22,070 nt of DNA from Chloroflexota bacterium (GTDB taxonomy: Bacteria; Chloroflexota; Anaerolineae; Aggregatilineales; UBA2796), in contig RFIM01000272.1 in assembly GCA_003695215.1 (NCBI GenBank), positions 1 to 22,070 of the forward strand, written 5' to 3'. Both the position numbers and the translations under genes were made by a program. Below the pieces are notes generated by a model. The model worked only from the letters and a program-made list of their open reading frames with translations, was not told the DNA's origin and made no database searches. Below are positions 21,401 through 22,070 of the stretch, piece after piece. The number at the start of each line of letters is the position of its first letter. Within the stretch, counting starts at the first letter, position 1.

Positions 21401-21980
21401 GCTATATGCCGATGAGGTGTGGTTGAAAGCCGCTGCAGGCTTCACAGCGGCTGATATCGTCGCGGCGCTACAACCACATAGTGAGCGCGTCTGGCTGCAT
21501 CTGCAAACGCTAGAGGGCGAGCGGCAAACGCTCCAAACTGATCCATTGGCGCGCGGCTTGCTCGGCTTGATGTTCACACAGTTCATCGTCGCTCTAGCGC
21601 TGAGCATCGTCGGCTTGCTGACTTATACGGCATTGACGGCCGCGGCGCGGCGCGCTGAATTCGGCGTGTTGCGGGCGCTTGGCTTGCCTGCTGAACGTGT
21701 GATCGCGCAGCTTGCCTTTGAGCAAGCCTTTGTGATCGGCTTGGGCGTGTCGCTCGGCGCGCTCTTAGGCGCTCTGCTGAGCGCACAAGTAGTGCCGCGC
21801 CTGGCACAAGATGCCAGCGGCGCACAAATCACGCCGCCGTTCATCGTTCAGGTGGAAACAACAGCGTTGCTGCAGTACGGCGCGCTAATCGGCGTTGTCT
21901 TGATCGGCGTTTTGGCGATTAGCGCGCTTTTAGTGCGTCGTCTCTCTCTGGCGCAGACTTTGCGCATTGGCGAGGATTGA
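18426..21980 (+). CDS. Large FtsX-type ABC transporter permease
   Basis: A 1184-residue membrane protein from a GTG start with GAGG eight bases upstream. One N-terminal helix (about 25-47) is followed by an extracytoplasmic region of 300 residues. A first FtsX block of helices lies at about 355-377, 398-430, 440-465, 494-512, 527-560 and 586-605, with RRGERREIAMLQSRGA typical of the cytoplasmic loop. A second large external region (about 610-1040) precedes a second FtsX block with helices at 1045-1070, 1098-1123 and 1147-1170 and loop RRAEFGVLRALGLPAERV. This double-FtsX layout belongs to MacB/LolCE-like systems that work by mechanotransmission across the membrane. It needs an ATPase partner, which is not in the window. 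The substrate is unknown. It starts 32 bases after infA, but a functional link is unlikely. Confidence 0.9.
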   Translation: MLGHLSLTWAGRLALRRLSAQWRSLLTVIVGTLLSAAVGALIPLYLSAVAQVSMVERFNQLPLEDVHAFAGLAIVPNQRLPEPLSAAIERYDAQLRALAAQHFDPFPAWLNRIAFYAETSALAINPPPEVGETRIPDPTLRVFLAYHAAWTESLRLLEGRLPSDLSTDPEADLEIVIPFEAQNAHAFKVGETLTLDQGGPRGGWASSRNIRARIVGVVAQPEGLTPVQRAYFMNPSPLRYAETRGEYRAEFVVLTTRAALLRAAAEFVPDTPVRFGWRLLFDHARLPFARSPEARAALLEFDNALVEQFRQAEDGISLQLVRSTRLIDWQVQGDRNVDNGLLLAYERAIRGLEAPFTLLLLQIGALVIFFLLVTAALVRRGERREIAMLQSRGAADSALLVLRGIEAFVLCLIAALCAPFLARELLLLIAPFFANYPDLPLLLMADAFVFSALAALAAFVALMATLRPVLRLPLVASGGAAQRGERQAWWQRYYLDVLLAVLGIAALLRLINRETPLFTTSAGSSATDPFLLLAPALLFLGLGSVLLRLFPMIAALGARLLALGRSAVGALGAWQLAREPIHYGRITFLLALAIGIGWFATSFRATVDRSQNDQAQYRVGTDVRFNERDLRLNAGRALPARAYTAAPEVAAASAAWRLRAVNFQPDASRAALNGQLLAVDSATFAESVYWRTDLGVLRLPSAPDSAQALPQVGAALPFVPQTLRLWARFDVWTGFMHVPDIDRLLRRTMLYVRLQDSVGIWLNAPFRAVEIEYARTGSARSGYSGGESFYANGWAAFEADVAALNYVPQAPMRLVSFYWQHRGRSSNGERFLRLYLTELSATDAAGVRHALPLLGEGDWEFAYDSGAQVRGDATVDSLDGRRGLGIMWDQTAETSRMGVLLNYPAPAPIPMLVSSSLAEQLGLQAGQLLTLRNVLGVNVPFRLGEAPLKYYPTLYDAYQRDGKWIQDRQFMPFAVTERDLLLYALNRRPSAALYADEVWLKAAAGFTAADIVAALQPHSERVWLHLQTLEGERQTLQTDPLARGLLGLMFTQFIVALALSIVGLLTYTALTAAARRAEFGVLRALGLPAERVIAQLAFEQAFVIGLGVSLGALLGALLSAQVVPRLAQDASGAQITPPFIVQVETTALLQYGALIGVVLIGVLAISALLVRRLSLAQTLRIGED

Positions 21981-21984
21981 AATA

Positions 21985-22070
21985 ATGGCGCAACAAGCTG
22001 CACAGCGCTGGCTGACACGGGACGTGGTCGGCTTGGCGCTCAATCGCTTTCTCTCAGATTTCGGTCATGA
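21985..22070 (+). CDS. N-terminus of a probable MFS transporter (cut by window edge)
   Basis: Only 28 codons are visible. The peptide includes TRDVVGLALNRFLSDFGH, which resembles the first helix of major facilitator transporters, where a phrase such as LGLVSFFTDLGHE is common. GAGGA lies eight bases upstream, inside the end of the permease gene, whose stop is 4 bases before this ATG. The two are therefore co-transcribed and perhaps functionally linked. The short length limits confidence. Confidence 0.5.
   Translation, partial: MAQQAAQRWLTRDVVGLALNRFLSDFGH

Overview
The window looks like a chromosomal segment of a Chloroflexota bacterium (Anaerolineae-like). The evidence is a moderately high GC content, two very long Thr-Pro-rich linker proteins (one a receptor-type Ser/Thr kinase with an SH3b ectodomain, one a lipoprotein with a beta-sandwich domain), and a WXG100 protein beside a DUF4919-like protein. 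This assignment is inferred from protein style, since no rRNA or other marker is present. Canonical sigma70-type promoters and AAAGGA-type ribosome binding sites are visible in several places.

Layout. (1) 1-6400, minus strand, envelope: a TP-rich lipoprotein with its own promoter and a strong intrinsic terminator, then a membrane Ser/Thr kinase with a large ectodomain, then an O-antigen ligase/polymerase-like membrane protein cut by the left edge. (2) 6430-6600: a short gene-free stretch that appears to hold the two ends of a decayed formate-tetrahydrofolate ligase gene with its middle deleted. (3) 6622-8470, minus: a zinc alcohol dehydrogenase and a 3-hydroxybutyryl-CoA dehydrogenase in one transcription unit. 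(4) 8618-9470, plus: a WXG100 protein and a DUF4919-like protein, tightly spaced. (5) 9579-11419: a YhhQ-type queuosine-precursor transporter (plus) facing an MscS-type channel (minus). (6) 11463-12946, plus: tlyA and rpe overlapping by 4 bases, with tlyA probably leaderless. (7) 13238-16181: a membrane PAS-GAF histidine kinase (plus) overlapping tail-to-tail with an alpha/beta hydrolase (minus). (8) 16485-18393, plus: a translation group comprising a four-domain S1 protein, bS21 and IF-1. (9) 18426 to the end: a 1184-residue FtsX-type ABC permease followed by the start of an MFS-like transporter.

No tRNA, rRNA, CRISPR array, insertion sequence or prophage was seen. Most of the window is ordinary housekeeping and envelope coding sequence. 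The less ordinary items are the apparent fhs deletion remnant, the 11-base anti-Shine-Dalgarno match in front of the bS21 gene, the apparently leaderless tlyA, a structured 5' leader before the queuosine-precursor transporter gene, an 84-bp tandem repeat in the lipoprotein gene, and a histidine kinase with an altered H-box. I did not find a clear new multi-gene system.
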